A stretch of DNA of 64,000 bases. It comes from Ruegeria haliotis. GTDB taxonomy: Bacteria; Pseudomonadota; Alphaproteobacteria; Rhodobacterales; Rhodobacteraceae. Positions 17,311 through 25,721 of this stretch are shown here, piece after piece. A program made the position numbers and the translations under genes. Position 1 is the stretch's first letter. The number at the start of each line of letters is the position of its first letter. The stretch is taken from NCBI RefSeq assembly GCF_013377785.1, contig NZ_JABXWT010000002.1, forward strand, positions 124,001 to 188,000. The letters run 5' to 3'. The notes beneath the pieces are model-generated. The model worked only from the letters and a program-made list of their open reading frames with translations. It was not told the origin of the DNA and did not search any database.

Positions 17311-18590
17311 CAGCTACGCCGCGCCAACCAACCTTCCAGACGGCTCACGATGGCTTCGGCCAGAGAGCTGTCTTCGATCTCGTCCACCGCCTCGGCCAGA
17401 AAGGCCAAGGTCAGCATATTGGTCGCGTCCTTGGTTGGCACGCCACGAGATCGCAGATAGAACAACGCCGTTTCATCGATCGCGCCCGAGGTTGACCCGT
17501 GTGAGCAGGCAACGTCGTCGGCATAAATCTCAAGTTCGGGCTTGGCCAGAAACTGGCTGTCATCATCCAGCAACAAGGACTGACTGATCTGATAGCCATC
17601 CGTTTTCTGAGCACCTGCCTTGACCAGGATCTTGCCCTGAAAAACACCTGTCGCACCGTTTCGCAGCACCTTTTTGAAAACCTGACGGCTTTCGCAATTC
17701 ACGGCGTCATGGGTGACAAAAACTGTGTCGTCGTGATGGAAATCTCCGTCCCCGACACAAGCCCCCGCCACGTGTGCGACAGCATCATCTCCGGTCAGTT
17801 CAACGATCTGCTCATTCCGGGTCAACACACCGTTCACAGTAAGGGTGAAGGATTTATAGACCGATTCCTGCCCTAAGCGGGTGAACATATGTGTCGCCGC
17901 GCGACGCTCATGATCCCGGCCCTGCGCACGCACGTGGTGCAGCGTGCCATTGTCGGCGACATCGATCTCCATGCACTTGTTAAAGCGTGACGCAGCCGGT
18001 CCGGTTTCAAGAATGGTCGCCTCGGCACCGCCTTCGACTCGAATAACATGATGCAGAACGACGTCTGACTCCGGCGATTCATGCCGATAGATCAGGTTGA
18101 TCGGTTTAGAGGGTTTGCCGGTCACATGAATGGCAACGCCATCGGTTGCAAAGGCCGTGTTCAACGCCGCCAAAGGACGCTGTACCGGATCCTGACCGCG
18201 CGCCTCAAGAACGCCATACAGTTCCTTGGCCCAGTGAATATCCTTGCAGCAGATATCTTCGAGCCGATCAATGACGACACCTTCGAGCGACAGATCATCC
18301 GATTCCTCTGGCGTGAACACGCCATCAACGAACACGATCTTCAAACGGTCGAGTTCATCGAAAATCAGCGACTCATCATCCTGCAACACAGCCGCCGGAG
18401 CCGCATGTGGTGCAACCAGCGTATCAGGCTGGGTATACTTCCAATACTCGTCCCGCCGGTTTGGCAAACCGGATTCCAGCACACGGGCCAATGCATCCTC
18501 GCGCGCAGCACGGGTGCAACCGGCATCGGGCATGGTCAAGGTGGCCAGCCGCGCCTCGGTTGCAGTTTGTTTGACTTCGGGCAAGGCCAT
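17310..18590 (-). CDS. sufD: Fe-S cluster assembly protein SufD
   Basis: This 426-residue scaffold subunit of the SufBC2D complex has the family's beta-helix core with VKAGAQKTDGYQISQSLL and the C-terminal ACSHGSTSGAIDETALFYLRSRG, where His in SHGST is the conserved interface residue. Residues DEYWKYT near the N terminus are also typical. The TGATG junctions with sufC upstream and the YIP1-like gene downstream show coupling. It acts in the cytosol with SufB and SufC. Confidence 0.95.
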   Translation of the reverse strand: MALPEVKQTATEARLATLTMPDAGCTRAAREDALARVLESGLPNRRDEYWKYTQPDTLVAPHAAPAAVLQDDESLIFDELDRLKIVFVDGVFTPEESDDLSLEGVVIDRLEDICCKDIHWAKELYGVLEARGQDPVQRPLAALNTAFATDGVAIHVTGKPSKPINLIYRHESPESDVVLHHVIRVEGGAEATILETGPAASRFNKCMEIDVADNGTLHHVRAQGRDHERRAATHMFTRLGQESVYKSFTLTVNGVLTRNEQIVELTGDDAVAHVAGACVGDGDFHHDDTVFVTHDAVNCESRQVFKKVLRNGATGVFQGKILVKAGAQKTDGYQISQSLLLDDDSQFLAKPELEIYADDVACSHGSTSGAIDETALFYLRSRGVPTKDATNMLTLAFLAEAVDEIEDSSLAEAIVSRLEGWLARRS

Positions 18591-19345
18591 CAGTTCACCT
18601 CGGCAAGAATGTCGGCATAGCCATTGTTTTCAACTTCAAGCGCCAGCTCAGGACCACCTGTTTTGACAATACGTCCATTGGCCATGATGTGCACAACGTC
18701 TGGTTTGATATGGTCCAGCAAGCGCTGGTAATGCGTGATAACCAGAAAACCCCGGCCCTCATCCCGCAGTGCATTAACGCCTTCAGCAACCAGCTTCATT
18801 GCGTCCACATCCAGACCCGAGTCGGTTTCATCCAGAATGCACATCTTGGGCTCAAGCATGGCCATCTGCAGGATTTCGTTGCGCTTTTTCTCACCACCCG
18901 AGAAGCCAACATTAACCGGGCGCTTCAACATATCCGCGTCGATCTTCAGGGATTTGGCCTTGGCGCGCACTTCTTTCAGGAAGTCCGTCGCTGACAGTTC
19001 TTCTTGGCCCCGCGCCTTGCGCTGCGCATTCACAGCGGTGCGCAGGAAGGTCATGTTACCCACACCAGGGATTTCGACCGGGTATTGGAATGCCAGGAAG
19101 ACACCGGCTGCGGCGCGTTCTTCGGGCTCCATCTCCAACAGGTCTTCGCCATTCAGGGTGGCTGAACCTTCGGTGACGTCGTACCCATCGCGACCCGACA
19201 GGACATAGCTGAGCGTCGATTTGCCCGAGCCGTTCGGGCCCATGATCGCGTGCACTTTACCGGCGTCGACCGTCAGATTCACACCCTTGAGGATCTGCTT
19301 GTCTTCTTCTTCAAGCTGTACGTGCAGGTTCTTGATTTCCAGCAT
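18590..19345 (-). CDS. sufC: Fe-S cluster assembly ATPase SufC
   Basis: This 251-residue ABC-type ATPase drives conformational change of the SufB-SufD scaffold. It has Walker A MGPNGSGKST, signature GFSGGEKKRNE, Walker B CILDETDSGLDVDA and H-loop VITHYQR, all SufC-like. The start at 19345 follows AAGGAC; an upstream in-frame start at 19369 would add eight unlikely residues. It is separated from sufB by a small membrane-protein gene, and its stop overlaps the sufD start (TGATG). Confidence 0.96.
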   Translation of the reverse strand: MLEIKNLHVQLEEEDKQILKGVNLTVDAGKVHAIMGPNGSGKSTLSYVLSGRDGYDVTEGSATLNGEDLLEMEPEERAAAGVFLAFQYPVEIPGVGNMTFLRTAVNAQRKARGQEELSATDFLKEVRAKAKSLKIDADMLKRPVNVGFSGGEKKRNEILQMAMLEPKMCILDETDSGLDVDAMKLVAEGVNALRDEGRGFLVITHYQRLLDHIKPDVVHIMANGRIVKTGGPELALEVENNGYADILAEVN

Positions 19346-19394
19346 TTTTTGTCCTTTTGCGTATCGCAAGGGGCGCTTTGGCCCCAGTCAATTT

Positions 19395-19598
19395 CTATCC
19401 CAGCACTTTCCGGATCAGGCGCACTGCAATCCATCCAAGGATTGCCCCTCCGCCCACGGCCCAGACCGGGTTGATGAATTCCATGTGATTGACGTTGACG
19501 TACACCACGCCAAGCAAGCCGCCCAGAACCGGCAATGCGTATCCCAGCCAGGTCAGCACATCATCCCTTTGGATGCGGTTCCGGGGCTCGCGCGTCAT
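19395..19598 (-). CDS. Small membrane protein between sufB and sufC
   Basis: This is a 67-residue protein with two predicted membrane helices (LTWLGYALPVLGGLLGVVYV and FINPVWAVGGGAILGWIAV), a basic N terminus (TREPRNRIQR) and a basic C terminus (VRLIRKVLG). The ATG at 19598 shares one base with the sufB stop (TGATG), so it is coupled to sufB; a TTG one codon earlier is less likely. The function is unknown. With the two YIP1-like proteins it makes three membrane proteins inside one Fe-S operon. Confidence 0.75.
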   Translation of the reverse strand: MTREPRNRIQRDDVLTWLGYALPVLGGLLGVVYVNVNHMEFINPVWAVGGGAILGWIAVRLIRKVLG

Positions 19599-21118
19599 CA
19601 ACCAACCGAGCCTTCCAGCGAGATCGCCACAAGCTGTTGCGCTTCCATTGCGAATTCCATCGGAAGGGCTTGTAGGACATCCTTGCAGAACCCGTTGACC
19701 ACAAGGGCAACGGCCTCTTCCTCGTCCATGCCACGTTGACGGCAGTAGAACAACTGATCCTCATCCACCTTCGAGGTTGTCGCCTCGTGTTCGACCCGGC
19801 TCGAGTTGTTCTTGACCTCGATATATGGAACCGTATGCGCCCCGCATTTGTCGCCGATCAGTAAGCTGTCGCATTGCGTATAGTTCCGGCTTTCTTTGGC
19901 CTTGGGATGCATCGAGACAAGCCCGCGATACGTGTTCTGTGCGTGACCCGCACTGATGCCTTTGGAGACGATCCGTGACTTGGTGTTTTTGCCAAGATGC
20001 ACCATCTTAGTCCCGGTATCAGCCTGCTGATAGTTGTTTGTGATGGCAATCGAGTAGAACTCACCCTGACTGTCATCGCCGCGCAGGATACACGACGGGT
20101 ACTTCCACGTCACAGCCGAGCCGGTCTCAACCTGCGTCCACATCACCTTGGAACGGTCACCGCGGCAATCAGCGCGTTTGGTGACAAAATTGTAGATACC
20201 ACCCTTGCCGTTCTCATCGCCCGGGTACCAGTTTTGAACGGTCGAGTACTTCACCTCGGCGTCTTCCTCGATAATGATCTCAACTACAGCCGCGTGAAGC
20301 TGCGCGACATCACGTTGGGGTGCCGTGCAGCCCTCCAGGTACGACACGTAAGAGCCCTTGTCGGCAATAATCAAGGTCCGTTCAAACTGGCCGGTATTCT
20401 CGGCATTGATGCGGAAGTAAGTGCTCAGCTCCATCGGGCAGCGTACGCCCGGCGGGATGTAGACAAACGATCCGTCCGAAAACACGGCTGAGTTCAGCGT
20501 TGCATAGAAATTGTCCGATACTGGAACAACAGTCCCGAGGTATTTTTTGACCAGTTCGGGATGCTCTCTGATTGCTTCAGAGATCGAGCAGAAGATCACG
20601 CCCGCCTTTTTCAGTTCGGCCTGAAATGTTGTCCCGACTGAGACAGAGTCGAACACCGCGTCCACAGCAACCTTACGGCCTTCGGCAGGCGCGTTTTCTG
20701 CCCCTTCGATGCCTGCAAGAATCATTTGTTCTTTCAAGGGGATACCCAGTTTTTCGTAGGTGGCGAGAAGTTTGGGATCAACCTCGTCCAGTGACTTGGG
20801 CTTCTCTTCCATCGACTTGGGCCGGGCGTAGTAATACTGGTTCTGGAAATCGATCGGTGGGTAATGCACCATGGCCCAGTTCGGCTCGTCCAATTTGGTC
20901 CAGCGCTCGAATGCTGCAAGACGCCATTCGGTCATCCACTCGGGTTCTTCGTTTTTCTCCGAAATAAGCCGCACGATATCGGGGTTCACGCCCTTGGGCG
21001 CGTATTCCATCTCGATCTCGGTTTCCCAGCCATATTTATAGGTTCCGACCTCACGTACCGCATCCACGGTTTCCTGATCGACACCCTCTTTCACCTGGGT
21101 CTGGTCCAATGCGGCCAT
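19598..21118 (-). CDS. sufB: Fe-S cluster assembly protein SufB
   Basis: This 506-residue core scaffold of the SufBC2D complex is where the Fe-S cluster is built. Family regions are seen: the N-terminal [17 protein letters not shown], the central [32 protein letters not shown], and the C-terminal [30 protein letters not shown]. Cysteines in EGCTAP and FYCRQRG are among those conserved in SufB. It lies 18 nt downstream of the nifS-like desulfurase gene and is coupled to the small membrane-protein gene. Confidence 0.96.
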   Translation of the reverse strand: MAALDQTQVKEGVDQETVDAVREVGTYKYGWETEIEMEYAPKGVNPDIVRLISEKNEEPEWMTEWRLAAFERWTKLDEPNWAMVHYPPIDFQNQYYYARPKSMEEKPKSLDEVDPKLLATYEKLGIPLKEQMILAGIEGAENAPAEGRKVAVDAVFDSVSVGTTFQAELKKAGVIFCSISEAIREHPELVKKYLGTVVPVSDNFYATLNSAVFSDGSFVYIPPGVRCPMELSTYFRINAENTGQFERTLIIADKGSYVSYLEGCTAPQRDVAQLHAAVVEIIIEEDAEVKYSTVQNWYPGDENGKGGIYNFVTKRADCRGDRSKVMWTQVETGSAVTWKYPSCILRGDDSQGEFYSIAITNNYQQADTGTKMVHLGKNTKSRIVSKGISAGHAQNTYRGLVSMHPKAKESRNYTQCDSLLIGDKCGAHTVPYIEVKNNSSRVEHEATTSKVDEDQLFYCRQRGMDEEEAVALVVNGFCKDVLQALPMEFAMEAQQLVAISLEGSVG

Positions 21119-21136
21119 AGTCTACCCTCCGTCAGA

Positions 21137-22180
21137 TCACGCGGCGCGCGCGCGATGCTTTTTCTCTTTGTTCAGCCACGTTTCGGCGAAACGCAGCACA
21201 TCATCTTTCGTTGTCCGAGGGCCCAGCGACACGCGAATTGCGCTGGCTGCTGTCACCTCGTCATATCCCATTGCAGTCAACACCGCGCTGGCGCGAACTT
21301 TGCCGCTGGAACAGGCAGAACCCGCACTGACCGCAAAACCCGACAAATCCATTTGCATCACCTGTGTCTCACCCTTCCAACCGGGCGAAGCAAAACATAG
21401 GGTATTTGGAAGCCGCTCGTGACCTTTCCCGACAAAAATAGGTGATTTTACCGCGGCCTCAAGAGCGTTTTCTAGAATATTTCTAAATTCGGTAACCTGC
21501 TCCCATACTCCGTTGGCTAAATCCTGTGCAGCCGCTTCAGCTGCGGCCCCTAAGCCCACTATACCGATGACATTCTCGGTTCCTGAACGGCGACCCATTT
21601 CTTGCCCGCCACCCTTGATTTGCGCGGCCAGATCGGTGCCTCGCTTCATCACGACAGCTCCTAAACCCTTGGGTCCGCCCAGCTTGTGAGCCGAGACCAA
21701 CGCCATCTGCGCACCAAGCCAATTGAATGCAATCGGCAGTTTACCAAACGCCTGCGTCGCATCCGTTACGGCCAGTCCAGAGGGCAGCGATTGCACTATT
21801 CCCGTTTCGGAATTGGCCAATTGAAGGGTGGATTTTTCCGGCTCTTCAACCTTTACCAGACCATCCTCAGAAACAGGGATATCCTCTACAGTCCAAGCCC
21901 TTACTGCATCATGTTCAATTGCTGCACCATGCAATTCACGTCCAGCCAAGGTCAGCGCCGCGCCTTCGGTAGATCCTGAGGTGAAAACGATATCGGCACC
22001 ATCGGCCCCAAAAGCAGCCGCAACCTGCGCACGTGCATTTTCAACCAATGACTTGGCCGCGCGCCCCTCGGCGTGGACCGAGGACGGGTTTCCACAGATA
22101 TCCATCGCCTTGATCATCGCTTCACGTGCTTCGATCCGCAAAGGCGTGGTGGCATTGTGATCCAAATAAACACGTTTCAT
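21137..22180 (-). CDS. NifS/IscS-like cysteine desulfurase
   Basis: This 347-residue PLP-dependent desulfurase of group I has HNATTPL at the start, the PLP lysine in VSAHKLGGPKG, and the catalytic loop GSACSSGKV with Cys290. It is shorter than housekeeping IscS (about 400). The start at 22180 has AAAGGTG 5 nt upstream; the earlier in-frame start at 22222 adds a non-conserved leader. It lies between iscR and sufB, while a second, SufS-type desulfurase ends the operon, so one operon encodes two desulfurases of different groups. Confidence 0.9.
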   Translation of the reverse strand: MKRVYLDHNATTPLRIEAREAMIKAMDICGNPSSVHAEGRAAKSLVENARAQVAAAFGADGADIVFTSGSTEGAALTLAGRELHGAAIEHDAVRAWTVEDIPVSEDGLVKVEEPEKSTLQLANSETGIVQSLPSGLAVTDATQAFGKLPIAFNWLGAQMALVSAHKLGGPKGLGAVVMKRGTDLAAQIKGGGQEMGRRSGTENVIGIVGLGAAAEAAAQDLANGVWEQVTEFRNILENALEAAVKSPIFVGKGHERLPNTLCFASPGWKGETQVMQMDLSGFAVSAGSACSSGKVRASAVLTAMGYDEVTAASAIRVSLGPRTTKDDVLRFAETWLNKEKKHRARAA

Positions 22181-22233
22181 GGATACACCTTTTTCCGGAT
22201 GCGTTTCATGGCTTTGACGCAATACTCACAGAT

Positions 22234-22692
22234 CTATTCATCCACAATGGAAAACAGGTTGGGCACCGCAGGGCATGGCACCAGATCATTCTTGATCACA
22301 TCCGACAGCCGGGTTTGATGCAAAAACACATAGACGTGCGCACTGAGACCTTCCCACAGTCGGTTCGTCAACGACTGGGCACGACTGCCCGACGATGCAC
22401 CTGATGCGCCTGCCCCTTTTTGCAGTGCGTCAATCGTTTCATCCACAGCGGCCAGAATTTCGACCACACGAATCTCGGACGCGGGCCGTGCCAGTCGATA
22501 TCCGCCCCCTGGACCACGAACCGACGTAACAAGTTCTGCGCGACGGAGCTTGACAAAAAGCTGTTCCAGATACGGAAGCGAAACATCCTGACGTTCCGAG
22601 ATTTCTCCCAGGGTTACCAGCCCGTCAGACGGCTGAAGTGCGATGTCAGCCAGTGCAACCATCGCGTAACGACCTTTGGTCGATAGCTTCAT
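22234..22692 (-). CDS. iscR: Rrf2-family regulator IscR without the classical Fe-S cysteines
   Basis: This 152-residue Rrf2-type repressor has the winged-helix start MKLSTKGRYAMVALADIAL, the recognition region LPYLEQLFVKLR and the wing VRGPGGGYRLARP. In E. coli IscR three cysteines (92, 98, 104) hold the [2Fe-2S] cluster; here the matching stretch (about residues 90-107, ALQKGAGASGASSG) has none, and the only cysteine is Cys140 in LVPCPAV. Rhodobacter sphaeroides IscR is also reported to lack the triad. A GAGGGA ribosome site 6 nt before 22692 sets the start. It heads the suf operon and probably represses it. Confidence 0.92.
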   Translation of the reverse strand: MKLSTKGRYAMVALADIALQPSDGLVTLGEISERQDVSLPYLEQLFVKLRRAELVTSVRGPGGGYRLARPASEIRVVEILAAVDETIDALQKGAGASGASSGSRAQSLTNRLWEGLSAHVYVFLHQTRLSDVIKNDLVPCPAVPNLFSIVDE

Positions 22693-22789
22693 TATCATTC
22701 CCTCTCGGCAAGATCCGCGCGAAAACATTGACGCCGCCGCTGCCAGTGCGTATCTCCGACGGACAGCGACTTAGCGCTCAGCAATTTAA

Positions 22790-22804
22790 TTAGAACCGTT
22801 CTAA
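22790..22804. promoter_or_regulatory. ICE/Irr-box-like operator in the suf promoter
   Basis: TTAGAACCGTTCTAA is a perfect 6-3-6 palindrome matching the core TTAGAA-N3-TTCTAA of iron-control elements bound by Irr in alphaproteobacteria. It covers the -10 of the suf promoter and lies between iscR and the divergent hydrolase gene. It predicts iron- or heme-dependent control on top of IscR. Confidence 0.65.
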
Positions 22805-22826
22805 GGTGCCCGACGATAACCGTCAA
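22798..22826 (-). promoter_or_regulatory. Promoter of the iscR-suf operon
   Basis: On the minus strand, TTGACG (-35; plus positions 22821-22826) and TAGAAC (-10; plus positions 22798-22803) are spaced by exactly 17 bp. The -10 element lies inside a 15-bp palindrome, so a protein bound there would block RNA polymerase. The 5' leader to iscR would be about 100 nt. Confidence 0.6.
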
Positions 22827-22870
22827 GTATATCCGGGCGCCGATGATGACAAGACAGGACCAAAGCACAC

Positions 22871-23524
22871 ATGCCCGAGGTGATTTTTCCCGGACCCGAA
22901 GGCCGCCTGGAAGGCCGCTACCACCCGCAAAAGGAAAAAGACGCACCGATCGCCATCGTGCTGCACCCGCATCCTCAGTTCGGCGGGACCATGAACAACA
23001 AGGTCGTCTATAACCTGCACTACGCGTTCTACAACATGGGCTTTACCGTGTTGCGCTTTAACTTTCGCGGCGTGGGCCGTAGTCAGGGCGAATACGATCA
23101 GGGTATAGGTGAGTTGAGCGACGCAGCATCCGCATTGGATTACCTGCAGTCGATGAACAGCAACTCAAAACACTGTTGGGTCGCGGGCTTCTCGTTTGGC
23201 GCATGGATCGGCATGCAACTGTTGATGCGCCGCCCCGAGATTACAGGATTCATCAGCGTGTCACCGCCTGCGAACATGTACGACTTTTCGTTCCTCGCGC
23301 CCTGCCCCTCATCCGGTTTGATCATCAATGGGTCTGCTGACCGTGTTGCACCACCTGCGGACACCACCGCACTGGTTGGCAAGTTGCACGAGCAAAAAGG
23401 CATCACAATCACCCATAACGAAGTTGAAGGTGCTGATCACTTTTTCCAGGATCGTCACATGGATACGCTGATCACTGATGTCAGTGATTATGTGAAACGT
23501 CGCCTGACCGAGACCACGCGCTGA
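22871..23524 (+). CDS. Alpha/beta hydrolase
   Basis: This 217-residue cytosolic serine hydrolase of the COG2945 type has the nucleophile elbow GFSFGA, the acid in SADRVAPP, the base in ADHFFQ, and the oxyanion strand HPHPQFGGTMNN. Substrate is unknown. It is divergent from iscR, with 178 bp between. Its stop overlaps the next start (TGATG), so it forms an operon with the two genes downstream. Confidence 0.85.
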   Translation: MPEVIFPGPEGRLEGRYHPQKEKDAPIAIVLHPHPQFGGTMNNKVVYNLHYAFYNMGFTVLRFNFRGVGRSQGEYDQGIGELSDAASALDYLQSMNSNSKHCWVAGFSFGAWIGMQLLMRRPEITGFISVSPPANMYDFSFLAPCPSSGLIINGSADRVAPPADTTALVGKLHEQKGITITHNEVEGADHFFQDRHMDTLITDVSDYVKRRLTETTR

Positions 23525-23769
23525 TGTCCGATACCATCACCAATCTTGCGGCCAAACTGGCCGAGGATACGATGAAGGTAATGGATGAGACTGGCGACGA
23601 TCGTTTCTTTGTTGAGGTCGGCGTCGTTTTGGGGGCGGCCTCGCAGTCCCTGGAAGAAGCGTTTCTGACGGAAATTCGTGTTCGTATGGCCGAGCGTAAA
23701 GCCCGGCAATTCGTGATACAGCGGCTAACGGATCACCGATCAAAGCTCAAAGCGATCGAGAAGCAATGA
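23524..23769 (+). CDS. Small conserved-type hypothetical protein
   Basis: This 81-residue, mostly helical protein has an acidic N-terminal half and a basic C-terminal half (RVRMAERKARQFVIQRL). I do not recognise a domain. Translational coupling on both sides (TGATG with the hydrolase, ATGA with the HD-domain gene) makes it a real gene. Codon use matches its neighbours. Confidence 0.75.
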   Translation: MSDTITNLAAKLAEDTMKVMDETGDDRFFVEVGVVLGAASQSLEEAFLTEIRVRMAERKARQFVIQRLTDHRSKLKAIEKQ

Positions 23770-24929
23770 CCGACCGTTTGTCGGATCAGATCGCTTTCCT
23801 GAAAAGGGTGGATGACTTGAAAACGATCGAGCGGGCGAATGTCCTGCTCGATCAATCCCGCCCCGAGAACTCGGCCGAGCATAGTTGGCATCTGGCGTTG
23901 TGGGCTTTGACCATGGCACCTCTGGCCAGTGACGAAGTGTCCATCGACCGGGTGATCCGGATGTTGCTGCTGCACGATCTTGTCGAGATCATCGTCGGTG
24001 ACCATCCCATCCACCTCAAGACTGACTGGCAAGCCGTTGCCGCAGCAGAACAGTCTGCTGCTTTCGAGATTTTCGGTCTGTTACCGGGCGATCAGTCGGA
24101 TCGCTTTCTGGCTTTGTGGTGTGAGTTCGAGGCGGATACCACGCCCGACGCCCGGTTCGCCAAAGTTCTGGACCGATGCCAGCCGCTGTTTCAGGTTCTG
24201 TGCGCATCGAAACCCCAAACCGACCATCTGGATGTTGTCCGCGAGAATTTGGAAGGTGGGCGCGCGGCCTATTTGGCAGAAGTGTTCCCGCTGGCCTATA
24301 GACATGCGCATGACCTGCAATCCGGGACTGAACCCGAGGACAATGCATTCACCAAACGCCTGCCCTTTCTGACCGAAGCAGATCAACTGAAGTCCGTTTT
24401 GCGCGCCTCGCGTTTGATGACGAGTGACAGGTTTGAAAACTCTGCCGAACATTCCTGGCACATCATGCTCTACGCTTGGGTACTGTCCGAACATGCCGGC
24501 TCAGAAGTTCGGATTGATCGGGTTCTGCAGATGCTTTTGCTGCACGACATCGTCGAAATCGACGCCGGAGATCACCCGATCCACGGACAGGTCGACCACG
24601 CGGCGCAAGCTGCCAAGGAAGAAGCCGCTGCAAAACGCTTGTTCGGTCTGCTGCCCGAAATCCAGCGCACTGCCTTTGCTGACCTGTGGAACGAATTCGA
24701 AGCAGCCGAATCTGTTGATGCACGGTTTGCCAAGGCAGTAGACCGGTTTCAGACACCTATCGCTAATCTGGAAACCGGTGGTGGCTCTTGGGTCGACTAC
24801 AACGTCACCTTTGCCCAGATTGAGACACGCGTCCGCCCCGCCATCGAGACCGGTGCACCCCGGCTGTGGGATTGGCTTCGCCCGCAACTGATTGCGTATT
24901 TCTTATCCGCAAAGGCAGTAAGTGGTTGA
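23766..24929 (+). CDS. Tandem HD-domain protein (YfbR/HDDC2-like, duplicated)
   Basis: This 387-residue protein is made of two copies of an HD hydrolase domain of the YfbR/HDDC2 (5'-deoxynucleotidase) type. Copy one has ENSAEHSWH (His39), LLLHDLVEI (His70, Asp71) and GDHPIH; copy two repeats them at exactly +190 residues: ENSAEHSWH (His229), LLLHDIVEI (His260, Asp261) and GDHPIH. Both retain the metal-binding HD pair, so both may be active. YfbR itself is a single-domain dimer of about 200 residues, so this protein could be a fused pseudo-dimer. It overlaps the preceding gene by 4 nt and ends at a terminator. Confidence 0.85.
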   Translation: MTDRLSDQIAFLKRVDDLKTIERANVLLDQSRPENSAEHSWHLALWALTMAPLASDEVSIDRVIRMLLLHDLVEIIVGDHPIHLKTDWQAVAAAEQSAAFEIFGLLPGDQSDRFLALWCEFEADTTPDARFAKVLDRCQPLFQVLCASKPQTDHLDVVRENLEGGRAAYLAEVFPLAYRHAHDLQSGTEPEDNAFTKRLPFLTEADQLKSVLRASRLMTSDRFENSAEHSWHIMLYAWVLSEHAGSEVRIDRVLQMLLLHDIVEIDAGDHPIHGQVDHAAQAAKEEAAAKRLFGLLPEIQRTAFADLWNEFEAAESVDARFAKAVDRFQTPIANLETGGGSWVDYNVTFAQIETRVRPAIETGAPRLWDWLRPQLIAYFLSAKAVSG

Positions 24930-24938
24930 CTTAAAATA

Positions 24939-24966
24939 AAAAAAGGAACCCTAGGGTTCCTTTTCC
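24939..24966. terminator. Bidirectional terminator
   Basis: A near-perfect palindrome GGAACCCTAGGGTTCC (24945-24960) is flanked by A7 on the left and T4 on the right. It ends the plus-strand HD gene. Read on the minus strand it has an even longer U-run, which implies a minus-strand transcript arriving from the right, where a small reading frame exists. Confidence 0.85.
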
Positions 24967-24988
24967 TTTGCTTAGTTCCGGGTGACGC

Positions 24989-25120
24989 TTAAAATACGCT
25001 ACCATCAAACTGTTGAACCATGTGGGCTGCATCAATCTCGACGGACCCCCCGCCTGCAAGCCACCCAAGCGCCACTATAAGAGCCGAAGCAAATATGACG
25101 TATTTTGAAAATGTCGTCAT
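24989..25120 (-). CDS. Candidate 43-residue secreted or membrane miniprotein
   Basis: On the minus strand an ATG at 25120 opens a 43-codon frame ending TAA at 24989. It encodes a basic N terminus (MTTFSKYV), a hydrophobic stretch (IFASALIVALGWLAG) and a short polar tail (IDAAHMVQQFDGSVF), the look of a signal peptide or single membrane helix. A terminator with a strong minus-strand U-run begins 23 bp after the stop, which is where such a gene would need it. The ribosome site is weak (GAG 9 nt upstream). No function can be given. Confidence 0.45.
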   Translation of the reverse strand: MTTFSKYVIFASALIVALGWLAGGGSVEIDAAHMVQQFDGSVF

Positions 25121-25309
25121 CAGAAATACTCGTTAACAAAAAAATTTAATATGGTGATGATGTTACACTAAATGCTGACATCCCATAGTCAGGTATACCT
25201 GACCCTAAACTTCCATTTCGCTCATTTTGACCTGCGTGGATTCCTCTTGCCCAAATTTTGAAAATCGTGCTCAACCGTTCATATCGTTCCCACTCTGAGG
25301 TTTACCGCA

Positions 25310-25645
25310 ATGCCTAAATCTTTTCTGATCCTGTTGCTGGCAGTCTTCGCGGAAACTATCGGCACGACGGCTTTGCAAGCCAGTCAGCAATTTACGCGGT
25401 TCTGGCCTTCTGTTTTGGTTGTCGTGGGATATGGATTCGCATTCTACCTGATGGCTTTGACGCTGAAGGTGATGCCTGTTGGAATTGTATATGCCATCTG
25501 GTCGGGTCTAGGGATTTTCTTCATTGCGCTAATCGGGTTTGTTGTCTTTGGACAAAAACTGGACTGGCCCGCGATCCTTGGATTAACGCTGATTCTGGCT
25601 GGTATCCTGGTCATTCACCTGTTTTCCGGGACTGCCAGCCACTGA
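25310..25645 (+). CDS. Small multidrug resistance (EmrE/SMR) transporter
   Basis: This 111-residue inner-membrane protein has four helices. The SMR membrane-embedded glutamate is Glu15 in LAVFAETIGTTAL, and the signature VVVGYGFAFYLMALTLKVMPVGIVYAIWSGLG occupies helices 2-3. It resembles the EmrE/Qac branch, which exports cationic compounds by proton exchange as an antiparallel dimer. Single-gene SMR members often export quaternary amines or osmolytes; the natural substrate here is unknown. It stands alone upstream of typA. Confidence 0.92.
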   Translation: MPKSFLILLLAVFAETIGTTALQASQQFTRFWPSVLVVVGYGFAFYLMALTLKVMPVGIVYAIWSGLGIFFIALIGFVVFGQKLDWPAILGLTLILAGILVIHLFSGTASH

Positions 25646-25721
25646 CAGCCGGTTAGGGCTGGTATATTTTGTCGCGCCGCGTTATGCGCGCGGCAACTTC
25701 CCGTTCAAAGGCTGACCTCTC

